The notes under the pieces: generated by a model
Told to the model about the DNA's origin: nothing
Seen by the model: only the letters and a program-made list of their open reading frames with translations
Database searches by the model: none
In this document: positions 51,151-59,210 of the stretch, piece by piece
Position numbering within the stretch: position 1 is the stretch's first letter
Layout: the number at the start of each line of letters is the position of its first letter
From: Hymenobacter jejuensis
Lineage (GTDB): Bacteria > Bacteroidota > Bacteroidia > Cytophagales > Hymenobacteraceae
Assembly (NCBI RefSeq): GCF_006337165.1
Contig: NZ_CP040896.1
Coordinates: 3,038,001-3,102,000 of the forward strand
Length of the DNA: 64,000 nucleotides
Direction: 5' to 3'
Program-made: the position numbers and the translations under genes

Positions 51151-51910
51151 GGAGCGAGTCGGATGATTTGGTGGAAGAATGGGCGCTGCGCCAGGGATTG
51201 CGCAAAACAGCCGAAGACAGAACCAGCGCCGCGGCACTGGCGCTGATGCCGGACACGATAATGGGCACGATCAATCGGTGGCCTTCAATTTGGTTGATGA
51301 GCAGAAACACCACCCAGATCACCAGCATCAAAAAAAAATTGACCCGCCAGAAAGCTTGCCGATGAATGTGATCCAGCCGCTTGGGGCCCGTCACTTTGGG
51401 CAGCCGCCAAATGGCCCACCCCACCACCAGCAGGCCCAGCACCGAAGAGATGAGCTGGAGCCAGCCCAAAAGTTGTCGGCCCGCCACGATTTTTTTCAGG
51501 AAAGGCAGCAAATCCGCTATGTAGCCTATGTGCGTGAAGCCGTCCCAGAGCAAGTGCGACAAACTGCCGATCGCAATTGCCAGCAGCACCCGCGCGCTCC
51601 AAAGATTGGTGAGGGGCCATGGCTTTTCGGCCATCCAGCCGAGCCGGTCGTGGAGCACGGTGGGCAAGCAGCGCACCAAAGGCTTGCGCACAACGCCGTG
51701 CACCAGCGCGATCACCAGCAAACTCAGCGGCAGATCAAACCACACCAGCGCCAGCAGGTTGTGCGCGTGCCCACGGTTGGAGCGCAGCCGAAAAAAATAC
51801 TCGAAGTCGGGCGCCATCGACCCCACCACCAAACCGGTGGCCGACAACCACCGGCGCAGCGGCCGAATCAGGGGCAGGACTAAGGCAGGGTGAGCAAGGG
51901 TAAACGGCAC
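51119..51910 (-). CDS. DUF4184 family membrane protein
   Basis: A 263-residue polytopic protein with the DUF4184 pattern: MPFTLAHPALVLPLIRPL at the start, GSMAPDFEYFF near residue 32, then LSHLLWDGFTHIGYIADLLP around 115-135. The His and Asp in these motifs recall metal-dependent hydrolase-like membrane proteins of the YdjM group, but no activity is known for DUF4184. About six membrane segments are visible. Its stop overlaps the O-methyltransferase start region, and the M16 protease gene ends 18 bases upstream, so the three (M16, DUF4184, O-methyltransferase) form one operon. Confidence 0.85.
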   Translation of the reverse strand: MPFTLAHPALVLPLIRPLRRWLSATGLVVGSMAPDFEYFFRLRSNRGHAHNLLALVWFDLPLSLLVIALVHGVVRKPLVRCLPTVLHDRLGWMAEKPWPLTNLWSARVLLAIAIGSLSHLLWDGFTHIGYIADLLPFLKKIVAGRQLLGWLQLISSVLGLLVVGWAIWRLPKVTGPKRLDHIHRQAFWRVNFFLMLVIWVVFLLINQIEGHRLIVPIIVSGISASAAALVLSSAVLRNPWRSAHSSTKSSDSLRDPGRKSRLR

Positions 51911-51928
51911 GCTACGAAAGCTTGGTAC

Positions 51929-53161
51929 TTATTCGGGGACGTACTGCAATACGCTCAAATTGTCTTCGCGTAGCACGTCATTGGCCAATTCGCATAATTC
52001 GGAGGCCGTAATGCGCTTGATTCGGTCAAAAATCTCGGTCAGCGGCTCTACGCGCCCGATGTCGAGGGTGCTTTTGGCGAGTAACTGCATCAGGCCGCCG
52101 TTGCTTTCCTCGGCCATTGCCAGCTGGCCCATGAGCTGCTCTTTGGCCGTGTGCAGTTGGAGCGAGCCCAACGGCTTTTCGCGTAAAATCCTTAACTCTC
52201 TGTTAATCAAAGAGATAGTACGCTTGACTTGGTTTTTCTCGGTGCCGAAGTAAATGCCGAATAAGCCCGTATCGGTGTAGGGGCTGTAGGTGGCGTCGAT
52301 GGTGTACACGAGGCCGTATTTTTCGCGCACGCCCAGGTTGAGGCGCGAGTTCATGCCAGGGCCGCCCAGAATGTTGGACAACATGAAAAACGGAATCCGG
52401 CGCTCGTCCTGAATGGCGTAGGCCGGGCCACCGATCAGGCAGTGAGCCTGCGTGATGGGCCGGCGCTCCAATTGCTCCAGGCGTTGGTAATGGTTGAAGG
52501 GCGTACGCGGCCGCTCGCCCAGGCGAGAGGGCAGCGGAGCCAGGTATTTTTCGGCCAGGCGCAGCACCTCTTTAAACGGTAGATTGCTCACCGAGCTGAA
52601 CACCAACCGATCGGTGCGCACGTTTTCGGCCAGAAACTGTCGGAAATCGGGCTGCTGGAAGCTGGATACGCTCTGGCGCGTGCCCAGAATGTTGTGGCCC
52701 AAGGCGTGCTCGCCGAAAATCACGCCGTCGAAATCATCGACGATGGCATCTTCGGGCGCATCCTGGTACATCGACATTTCTTCCAGAATCACGGTGCGCT
52801 CCTTCTCAATTTCGCGCTCCGGGAATATGGAGTTGAATGTCAGGTCGGTCAGCAGCTCAAAAGCGCGCTCGAAATGCGTGCTGAGCAACGACGCGTAGAA
52901 GCAGATTTTCTCCTTGGTCGTGTACGCGTTCAACTCGCCGCCCACCGTTTCGAGGCGGTTGAGGATGTGAAACGAGCGGCGCTTTTCGGTGCCTTTGAAG
53001 GCCATGTGCTCCCAGAAGTGAGCCAGACCAAGCTGATGGGTTTTTTCATCGCGCGAACCAATGTCGAGCATGAAGCCGCAGTGCGCAATTTTGGTGTGTA
53101 GAACTTGCTTATGGAGAACACGAATGCCGTTGGGCAACTCATGCAGGTCGTAATCAGGCAT
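51929..53161 (-). CDS. M16 family zinc metalloprotease
   Basis: A 410-residue pitrilysin-like peptidase. The inverted zinc motif HxxEH is visible as HFWEHMAFKGTEKR (about residues 52-56), with the downstream glutamate in IEKERTVILEEMS. ATG 53161 begins with the family start (ELPNGIRVLHKQ). A second M16_C-like half contains the GPGMNSRLNLGVREKYGLVY stretch. There is no clear signal peptide, so it may act in the cytoplasm or periplasm as a processing or degrading protease. A TACCTTTG promoter is just upstream, and the DUF4184 gene follows. Confidence 0.9.
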   Translation of the reverse strand: MPDYDLHELPNGIRVLHKQVLHTKIAHCGFMLDIGSRDEKTHQLGLAHFWEHMAFKGTEKRRSFHILNRLETVGGELNAYTTKEKICFYASLLSTHFERAFELLTDLTFNSIFPEREIEKERTVILEEMSMYQDAPEDAIVDDFDGVIFGEHALGHNILGTRQSVSSFQQPDFRQFLAENVRTDRLVFSSVSNLPFKEVLRLAEKYLAPLPSRLGERPRTPFNHYQRLEQLERRPITQAHCLIGGPAYAIQDERRIPFFMLSNILGGPGMNSRLNLGVREKYGLVYTIDATYSPYTDTGLFGIYFGTEKNQVKRTISLINRELRILREKPLGSLQLHTAKEQLMGQLAMAEESNGGLMQLLAKSTLDIGRVEPLTEIFDRIKRITASELCELANDVLREDNLSVLQYVPE

Positions 53162-53187
53162 CGGATCGGAGCGAAGAATAGAATCTG

Positions 53188-53195
53188 CAAAGGTA
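53188..53195 (-). promoter_or_regulatory. TAnnTTTG promoter of the M16 operon
   Basis: TACCTTTG on the minus strand, 27 bases before ATG 53161. This supports that ATG against 53212, which lies upstream of it. Confidence 0.65.
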
Positions 53196-53230
53196 GCTAA
53201 AACCGGCCCCAAAGCAGAAGGTTTAGGAGG

Positions 53231-54262
53231 TTACACTTGGCCCGCGGCCCAAGCTTCGGCTTCGGCTAGCGCTTCGGTAAGCTGCTCAAGGCGAATGCCG
53301 TGGGCACAATAGAAGTGGCCGAGAGGGCATTGGCGGTAGCCGTGCAGGCCACAGGGCTTACAGGCCAACGGTTCCTTGAGTTCCACAATGCGGGAGAACG
53401 GGCTGAGCGGGCCAAAACCGAAGTACGGTACTGTAGAACAATATACGGCGCACGTAGGTGCCCCCATCGCCGAACACAAGTGCATGGGCGCCGAATCGTT
53501 GACGTAATTAAGCACCGCGCTGCGCATCAGGGCCGCTGAAGCCAGCAACGATAGTTTGCCGGCCAGATTCACGACGTTGGCGCGGCCGCTGGTGAGCCGC
53601 AGTCGCTCGCAGGCCTCCACATCGGGTGGGCCCCCGATTAGATATACCGTGTATTGGGACGGCAAGATGTGCAGCAGTTGCACCCATTTCTCCTCCGGAA
53701 ACTGCTTGGTAAACCACACCGACGTGGGCGCGATGCAGATATAGCCGCCTACCGCCGCGTACGGCGCGGCCGCGGCCTCGTCGGCGGGGGTAGGGTAGAG
53801 GCGCGGCGGCGTCAGCGGAACCTCGTCGGCGGGGTCGAGCAGGTTCAAATTGCGCGTTACCTCGTGCACGCCCGCATCAAAAACGTGCGGAATGGCCATC
53901 GTAAACAGAAACGAAAGCGGGTTTTTGTCGAACCCGATGTGCTTCTTTGCTCCCGAAAAAGCCGTCAGGAAACCCGTGGAGGCAAAGCGCTGCAACGTAA
54001 TAACGCGCTCGTAGCGCATTTTTCGTATTTGCAGGAGCAACCGCAAAAGGCCCAAGTACTTAGCCTTCTTCTTGTCCCACACCAGCACGTTGCGCACATA
54101 CGGGTGGCTTTTCACCAAACCTTCATTGCCTTTGCGCACCAGTATATCGACGGGCGTATGCGGTTCGGTGGCGTGCAGGCGCTCCAGCAGGGCCGTAGCC
54201 AGAATGACGTCACCGATAAAGGCGGTCTGAATGAGCAGGACGGCGCGGTCGGTGGCTGGCAT
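53231..54262 (-). CDS. Glycosyltransferase family 9 (heptosyltransferase-like)
   Basis: A 343-residue GT9 protein with the two-domain GT-B layout: an N-terminal VLLIQTAFIGDVILATALLERL that resembles WaaF/WaaC, and a C-terminal half with APTSVWFTKQFPEEKW and NDSAPMHLCSAMGAPTCAVY (acidic donor-site motif, small-sugar nucleotide). Heptosyltransferases add heptose to the inner core of LPS at the cytoplasmic face of the membrane. In Bacteroidota the acceptor and sugar may differ. A Cys-rich tail (ACKPCGLHGYRQCPLGHFYC) is unusual but common in this subfamily. ATG 54262 is preferred to 54292. Confidence 0.88.
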   Translation of the reverse strand: MPATDRAVLLIQTAFIGDVILATALLERLHATEPHTPVDILVRKGNEGLVKSHPYVRNVLVWDKKKAKYLGLLRLLLQIRKMRYERVITLQRFASTGFLTAFSGAKKHIGFDKNPLSFLFTMAIPHVFDAGVHEVTRNLNLLDPADEVPLTPPRLYPTPADEAAAAPYAAVGGYICIAPTSVWFTKQFPEEKWVQLLHILPSQYTVYLIGGPPDVEACERLRLTSGRANVVNLAGKLSLLASAALMRSAVLNYVNDSAPMHLCSAMGAPTCAVYCSTVPYFGFGPLSPFSRIVELKEPLACKPCGLHGYRQCPLGHFYCAHGIRLEQLTEALAEAEAWAAGQV

Positions 54263-54289
54263 AGCAAGCGAAGCTAAACGGAAGGGCGG

Positions 54290-54297
54290 CAAAAATA
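54290..54297 (-). promoter_or_regulatory. TAnnTTTG promoter of the GT9 gene
   Basis: TATTTTTG on the minus strand, 28 bases before ATG 54262. Confidence 0.65.
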
Positions 54298-54429
54298 CAG
54301 AACCTGCCGTCAGGCGGGGCAGCTTTTTTCGGGTGCCGATGCGGTCCCGCCGTCGCCGGCTCGATTGTTAAAGTAGCGGATGCCAAGCGAGTTTTTAACT
54401 TGCGTCCGTCAACCCAACCATTATCGCCC

Positions 54430-55728
54430 ATGCGTTACGGCTCCATCGCCCCAACTTTGTTTACTCACAACCGGCGCAACTTCACCCAGCAGCTGTTGCC
54501 GGCGTCGTTGGCAATTTTCCATTCTAACGACATCATGCCCACCAACGCCGATGGGACGATGGCCTTCCGGCAGAATAACGACCTTTTCTACCTTTCTGGT
54601 GTAGATCAGGAGGAAAGCATCTTGTTGCTTTTTCCCGATGCCAAGCTGCCCCAGCACCGCGAAATCCTGTTTTTGCGCGAAACCAGCGACCTGATTCTGG
54701 TTTGGGAAGGCTACAAGCTCACCAAAGACGAGGCGCGCCAACTGTCTGGTATTAAGACGATTATGTGGCTCGATAGTTTCAAGCAGGTGCTGACTGCCCT
54801 CATGAACGAAGCCGAGCACGTGTACCTCAACTCCAACGAGCACATCCGGTCGGTGGTCGAGGTCGAAACCCGCGATGCGCGCTTTATCAAGGAAATCAAG
54901 GCCCAGTACCCGCTGCACGACTACCGCCGCGCGGCGCCCATTATGCACCACCTGCGGGCCATCAAGTCGGAAGAAGAAATCCGGTTGATGCGCGAGGCCA
55001 TGAACATCACCGAAAAGGCCTTCCGGCGTGTGCTGGGCTTTGTGCAGCCCGGGGTGTGGGAATACGAGATCGAGGCAGAGATCGTACATGAGTTTGTACG
55101 CAACCGCTCGCGCGGGCCGGCGTACGGCAGCATCATTGCCTCGGGCGCCAACGCCTGCATTCTGCACTACGTTTCCAACGACCGCGAATGCAAAGACGGC
55201 GACGTGCTGCTGATGGACTTCGGCGCCGAATACGCCAATTACGCCGCCGATCTGTCGCGCTCCATCCCCGTTAACGGCACGTTTACCAAGCGCCAGCGCG
55301 ACGTGTACGAGGCCGTGCTGCGGGTCATGAAATTTGCTACTTCCAACCTGCTGGCCGGCAACAACATCGAAGACTACCATGCCGCCGTGGGGCGCACCAT
55401 GGAGCAGGAGCTGATCAAGCTGGATTTGCTCACCGAATCGGACGTGAAAAATCAGGATCCGAGCGCGCCGCTCTACAAAAAATATTTCATGCACGGCACT
55501 TCGCATTATCTGGGCCTTGATGTGCACGACGTCGGCGCCAAGTACCGGGTATTTGAGCCTGGTATGGTATATACTTGTGAGCCAGGTATTTACATTCGGG
55601 AAGAAGGACTGGGTATTCGGCTTGAAAACGATATCCTGATCACGCGCAGCCAGCCCGAAGACTTGATGAAGAATATCCCGCTGGAAGCCGACGACATCGA
55701 GCGGCTGATGCGTGAAGCTCGGGCGTAA
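54430..55728 (+). CDS. pepP: Xaa-Pro aminopeptidase (M24, aminopeptidase P)
   Basis: A 432-residue enzyme that removes N-terminal residues followed by proline. An AMP_N domain precedes the pita-bread fold (residues 1 to about 170: RRNFTQQLLP, FRQNNDLFYLSG). The five metal ligands of the M24 core are recognisable: Asp in LLMDFGAEYANYAADLS (two), His in MHGTSHYLGLDVHD, Glu in YTCEPGIYIREEG and Glu in IRLENDILIT. The early His HYVSND also fits the family. ATG 54430 matches the family start. Cytoplasmic; single gene, ending at an 18-bp terminator. Confidence 0.93.
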   Translation: MRYGSIAPTLFTHNRRNFTQQLLPASLAIFHSNDIMPTNADGTMAFRQNNDLFYLSGVDQEESILLLFPDAKLPQHREILFLRETSDLILVWEGYKLTKDEARQLSGIKTIMWLDSFKQVLTALMNEAEHVYLNSNEHIRSVVEVETRDARFIKEIKAQYPLHDYRRAAPIMHHLRAIKSEEEIRLMREAMNITEKAFRRVLGFVQPGVWEYEIEAEIVHEFVRNRSRGPAYGSIIASGANACILHYVSNDRECKDGDVLLMDFGAEYANYAADLSRSIPVNGTFTKRQRDVYEAVLRVMKFATSNLLAGNNIEDYHAAVGRTMEQELIKLDLLTESDVKNQDPSAPLYKKYFMHGTSHYLGLDVHDVGAKYRVFEPGMVYTCEPGIYIREEGLGIRLENDILITRSQPEDLMKNIPLEADDIERLMREARA

Positions 55729-56066
55729 CTGTCTGATTCGCTGAGGCAACTGAAGAGTCCTGGGGCAGCAAAGCGAGCTTTGCTGCCCCAGGACTTTGTA
55801 TTTTACAAGGATACATCAGCCCATATTTATAAATATCTGGGTAATTAGATATAGGTTTGCTACCGCAGAATAAGGCATATAAACAGGGCGAAACTCGGCA
55901 GAAACCAAGTCCGCGCTTCCGCCGTAGGTTGGTGTAATCTGGATAGAAGATTGACATAGCTACAACTTTATTGCACTACAGGAAGTATAGGCCCTTAGTC
56001 GTGCTTTACTGCCGGAGTTGTTAGCCGAAGTAATGCGTACCAAAGATTCCCAAAACGTTCTAACTT
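55729..56066. other. Intergenic region before the OmpA-TSP3 gene
   Basis: It contains the pepP terminator at 55756-55795. The remaining 270 bases are AT-rich around 55800-55870 and presumably hold the promoter of the OmpA-TSP3 gene, but I see no exact TAnnTTTG match and no gene. Confidence 0.5.
55756..55795 (+). terminator. Terminator after pepP, perfect 18-bp stem
   Basis: AGTCCTGGGGCAGCAAAG with its complement and loop CGAG. The following T-run is short (TTTG). Confidence 0.78.
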
Positions 56067-57530
56067 ATGAAACACCTCTTAACAACAGCAGCGGCCTTCG
56101 GGCTGGCGCTCCTGTCGGCCGTGCCAGAAGCTCAGGCGCAGAGCGCTGACAAGAAGACCGGCATTAGCCTTTACGGCAGCGGCCTGCAGTACATCGGAGA
56201 CCTCGGTACTGGCGCCTACAAGTACAACCGGATCGGTTACGGTGGCGGCGTCACCATTAGCCGGTACATCACGCCGGGCATCGATATTGGCTTGGCGGGT
56301 AACTATGGCATTCTGAAATATACCGGCAAAAACGGTACGGCCCACGACGGCGTCGGATTCGAAGCCGATGCAACTACCATCAACATTCCGATCAAGCTGA
56401 AGCTGAACAACGGCTGGGCCCTGAAGGAAGACGCGGTGATTGCTCCTTACCTGCTGATTGCACCAGGTGTTTTGATTGCTAGCTCCGACCATTACCAGCC
56501 GGAGCGCCGGTTGGTTGACAACGTAAACTATAAGGCGTTCGATCTGCACGGTGCAGCAGGTGTCGCCTTCCAGTTTTCGCCAGGCTTTGCAGTGTTTGTT
56601 CAGACTGGCATTCACCAGCAGTTTGGTACTGATATGATTGACGGCGTTAGCGGAGGCCACAAAGACCGCTATCTGCAACACTCGGCCGGTATCACCATCA
56701 ACCTCGGCAAAGCCAAGGATACCGACATGGACGGCGTTCCGGACCGGAAAGACAAATGCCCCGATACGCCTGCTGGCGTAGCTGTTGACGAAGCCGGCTG
56801 CCCACTTGACGGCGACAAAGACGGTGTTCCGGATTACCAAGACAAGTGCCCAACTGAAGCTGGTACGGCCGCTCTCGAAGGCTGCCCAGACCGTGACAAC
56901 GACGGCGTGCGCGATTCGGAAGATGAATGCCCAGACCAAGCTGGAACAGCTGCCCTCAAAGGTTGCCCCGACGCCGACGGTGACGGTGTAGCTGACAAGA
57001 ACGATACCTGCCCGAACACGCCGGCCGGTACTCAGGTTGACGCCACGGGTTGCCCAATCGTACTCGACAAAGACGGTGACGGTGTCCTCGACAACGTAGA
57101 CAAGTGCCCTGGCACCCCAACTGGTGTCCCGGTTGACTCGACGGGTTGCCCCATCATCGATCCGGCCATCCGCAGCCTCGAGAAGCCAATCACGTTCGAA
57201 ACCAACAGCACCGTGATTCGGAAGAGCTCGTACCCAACGCTGAACAAGATGGTTCAGGCGCTGAAAGATCACCCAGAGCTAAGCATCCGCATCTCGGGCC
57301 ATGCTGACAGCCGCGGTACCGACGAGTACAACCAAGGCCTGTCGGAGCGTCGTGCTGAGTCTGGCAAGAAGTTCTTCGTAGGTCGCCAGATTGATCCGGC
57401 TCGGATCACGACGGAAGGCTTCGGCGAATCGCAGCCAGCTGCTCCGAACACGACCAAGGCAGGTATGGCGAAAAACCGCCGTGCAGAATTTAAATTCGAA
57501 TTCTACATCCCAAGCCAGCCCCAGCCCTAA
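56067..57530 (+). CDS. OmpA-family protein with beta-barrel and TSP3 repeats
   Basis: A 487-residue outer-membrane protein. Signal peptide (ending AVPEAQAQ), an eight-strand-type N-terminal barrel (to about 215; YGSGLQYIGDLGTG and VTISRYITPG), then five thrombospondin type-3 repeats (about 217-365), each with DxDxDGVxD calcium-binding loops and paired Cys (DTDMDGVPDRKDKCPD, DKDGVPDYQDKCPTEAG). The C-terminal OmpA domain has ITFETNSTVIRKSSYPTLNK, ISGHADSRGTDEYNQGL and KNRRAEFKFEF. It would link outer membrane and peptidoglycan, with Ca2+-stiffened spacing. This layout is very common in Bacteroidota. A strong terminator follows. Confidence 0.94.
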   Translation: MKHLLTTAAAFGLALLSAVPEAQAQSADKKTGISLYGSGLQYIGDLGTGAYKYNRIGYGGGVTISRYITPGIDIGLAGNYGILKYTGKNGTAHDGVGFEADATTINIPIKLKLNNGWALKEDAVIAPYLLIAPGVLIASSDHYQPERRLVDNVNYKAFDLHGAAGVAFQFSPGFAVFVQTGIHQQFGTDMIDGVSGGHKDRYLQHSAGITINLGKAKDTDMDGVPDRKDKCPDTPAGVAVDEAGCPLDGDKDGVPDYQDKCPTEAGTAALEGCPDRDNDGVRDSEDECPDQAGTAALKGCPDADGDGVADKNDTCPNTPAGTQVDATGCPIVLDKDGDGVLDNVDKCPGTPTGVPVDSTGCPIIDPAIRSLEKPITFETNSTVIRKSSYPTLNKMVQALKDHPELSIRISGHADSRGTDEYNQGLSERRAESGKKFFVGRQIDPARITTEGFGESQPAAPNTTKAGMAKNRRAEFKFEFYIPSQPQP

Positions 57531-57549
57531 TCGGCACTGAGGCAAACTG

Positions 57550-57585
57550 AAAAAGGGCGAACCGCAATGGTTCGCCCTTTTTTTG
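57550..57585 (+). terminator. Terminator after the OmpA-TSP3 gene
   Basis: AAAAAGGGCGAACC pairs with GGTTCGCCCTTTTT around GCAAT, with a seven-T run. Confidence 0.9.
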
Positions 57586-57684
57586 TGCCTACAAAAGACA
57601 GCAGTGAAGAGTATGGGCTGCGGAAAGCGTATGAGCCGAGCCCAACCCACCGAGCCTCGGACCAAGAGTATCAACAGCAGGCCG

Positions 57685-57692
57685 TACTTTTG
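57685..57692 (+). promoter_or_regulatory. TAnnTTTG promoter very close to the GAF start
   Basis: TACTTTTG ends four bases before ATG 57697, so a leaderless message is predicted. Confidence 0.5.
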
Positions 57693-57696
57693 ATCT

Positions 57697-58425
57697 ATGT
57701 CATTACCCGATTCTTTGATTCCTGCCAACGATATCCAGCGCTTGCACGCGTTAGCGCCCTATCAAGTGATGGGAACTGCCCCCGACGCCGTGTTCGACGA
57801 GGTGGTTCGGCTCACGGCTAAGTTGTTCGGGGTGCCCATTGCCTTGGTTTCTTTGATTGAAGAGGACAGCGTATGGTTCAAGGCCAACTTTGGCTTGGCC
57901 AGTGCCGAACGGGTTGCCCGTAACGAAAGCATTTGTTCCGTGGCCATTTTGCAGGAGGAAACGACGATCTACGAAGACTTGCGTGCGCAGCCCTGCCACC
58001 TCACCAATCCTGGCGTAGCCGAAGCATTGGACCTGCGCTTTTACGCGGGGTACCCATTGCGTACTACCGAAGGCCACTCGATTGGTGCCTTGTGCATCAT
58101 CGACCGGCAGCCCCGGACTCTTTCTCCGATTGAACAAGAGCGCTTGCAAAAGTTGGCGGCCGTGGTCATGAAAATGCTGGACCTGCGGCTGGCTCTTAAG
58201 CAACAACCTACACAAGCGGTTGTAACCTGGTTGCAACTGTATCACCATCTGGATCAGTCGCTTACGCGGCTGGATACACTGGGGAAGCTAATTCAGTGGG
58301 AGACTTCGCCCACCAGTGTGGCAGCCCTCGATTACCAGCAGTCTATCCAAGAAGAGGCTACGTTGGTGACCCGCGTGCTTGACGAACAAACCACAGCCGC
58401 ACTGTCGGCTTTGCAGCGCAGCTAA
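57697..58425 (+). CDS. GAF domain protein
   Basis: A 242-residue cytoplasmic protein with one GAF domain at about residues 25-170 (FDEVVRLTAKLFGVPIALVSLIEEDSVWFKANFGL, YAGYPLRTTEGHSIGALCIID) and a C-terminal helical tail. The TTEGHSIGALCIID strand is typical of GAF proteins beside or within histidine kinases; here no kinase, cyclase or output domain is attached. Ligand unknown. It may act as a free sensor subunit. A promoter next to the ATG suggests translation without a leader. Confidence 0.87.
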   Translation: MSLPDSLIPANDIQRLHALAPYQVMGTAPDAVFDEVVRLTAKLFGVPIALVSLIEEDSVWFKANFGLASAERVARNESICSVAILQEETTIYEDLRAQPCHLTNPGVAEALDLRFYAGYPLRTTEGHSIGALCIIDRQPRTLSPIEQERLQKLAAVVMKMLDLRLALKQQPTQAVVTWLQLYHHLDQSLTRLDTLGKLIQWETSPTSVAALDYQQSIQEEATLVTRVLDEQTTAALSALQRS

Positions 58426-58497
58426 TTCGCCGCTTAGGCGAAGAACAGCTTACAGGTTTTTGGAAACCGACCGCTAAGAGTGGCAATAGATAAGCAT

Positions 58498-58508
58498 TTG
58501 ATAGTCAG
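58498..58508. repeat. Intergenic TTGA-nnn-TCAA motif, copy 8
   Basis: TTGATAGTCAG followed by ATATTTATG, ten bases before the shared terminator. Confidence 0.55.
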
Positions 58509-58517
58509 ATATTTATG

Positions 58518-58553
58518 AAAAAGGCCCTGTCGTGCAAACGACAGGGCCTTTTT
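58518..58553. terminator. Bidirectional terminator, perfect 16-bp stem
   Basis: AAAAAGGCCCTGTCGT pairs with its complement around GCAA, between the GAF gene and the convergent DUF4252-like gene. Confidence 0.9.
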
Positions 58554-58579
58554 ACTTTTATCATGGTTAAGCGTACGTG

Positions 58580-59134
58580 CTACTTAGTAGTCTCGCTGAT
58601 GACGCCCGGCAAAAACTTAGTCAACGCAGTTACCTGCTCGCGGGTGAAGTTGCCGGAAATAGAAGCCAGCACGAACGAATCCGGAGCGCCATCGACGTGG
58701 CCGGATGCCGCAATCTCCTGCACCTTATCGCCCGACTGGCGCGTGGCGTAGCGCATGGTAGTCGAGCCACCCGATTCGGCTAGGGCCGTGTAGCGCTCAT
58801 TTTGCAGCAAGCCATCGACCTCCTTGGTCAGGCCTTCGGCAACCAACTTCTGCGAGCTGGCCGAGGCGGGCGTAAACGTGATGATGCGAAAGCTGCGAAT
58901 GGACGTCAGGGCTTGGCTAAGGTCGTTGTCGCCTCCAAACTTGCCCAGCTTACTGAGCAGCAGGCGCGTGGTCAGTCCCGCCGACCAGTCGGTGGTTTTG
59001 AAGCCGGGGCGGCCCTCGTATTTATTGAAGAAGGCAGCAACCGTGCGGGCAGGTGTACCGGGGCCGGCAGTGCGGCAGCTGCCCAGCGCGAGAAGCGCCA
59101 GCACAGTGCAGATGGTGATCAGGCGAAGTTTCAT
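58580..59134 (-). CDS. DUF4252-like lipoprotein
   Basis: A 184-residue protein with a lipobox-like ALGSC (Cys near residue 20). The mature part (KYEGRPGFKTTDWSAGLTTRLLL, then MRSFRII-like IRSFRIITF and the terminal SISGNFTREQVTALTKFL) resembles DUF4252 proteins of Bacteroidota, which are often near ECF sigma and anti-sigma genes. None of those is seen here. Role unknown; it is expected to sit in the outer or inner membrane facing the periplasm. Confidence 0.75.
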   Translation of the reverse strand: MKLRLITICTVLALLALGSCRTAGPGTPARTVAAFFNKYEGRPGFKTTDWSAGLTTRLLLSKLGKFGGDNDLSQALTSIRSFRIITFTPASASSQKLVAEGLTKEVDGLLQNERYTALAESGGSTTMRYATRQSGDKVQEIAASGHVDGAPDSFVLASISGNFTREQVTALTKFLPGVISETTK

Positions 59135-59210
59135 GGCGGTAAAATGAGCGAAAAAATTATGATTCGCTCACCCATACGCAGCTACTCCCGCCTAGTTGGC
59201 TGCCGCAGTG

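Noticed and set aside
50506..51237. ATG 51237 as start of the O-methyltransferase
   Set aside because: It would add 29 residues not typical of the family and overlap the upstream DUF4184 gene by 119 bases.
54421..55749. 442-codon frame exactly opposite pepP
   Set aside because: Mirror of a real gene with all catalytic residues on the other strand.
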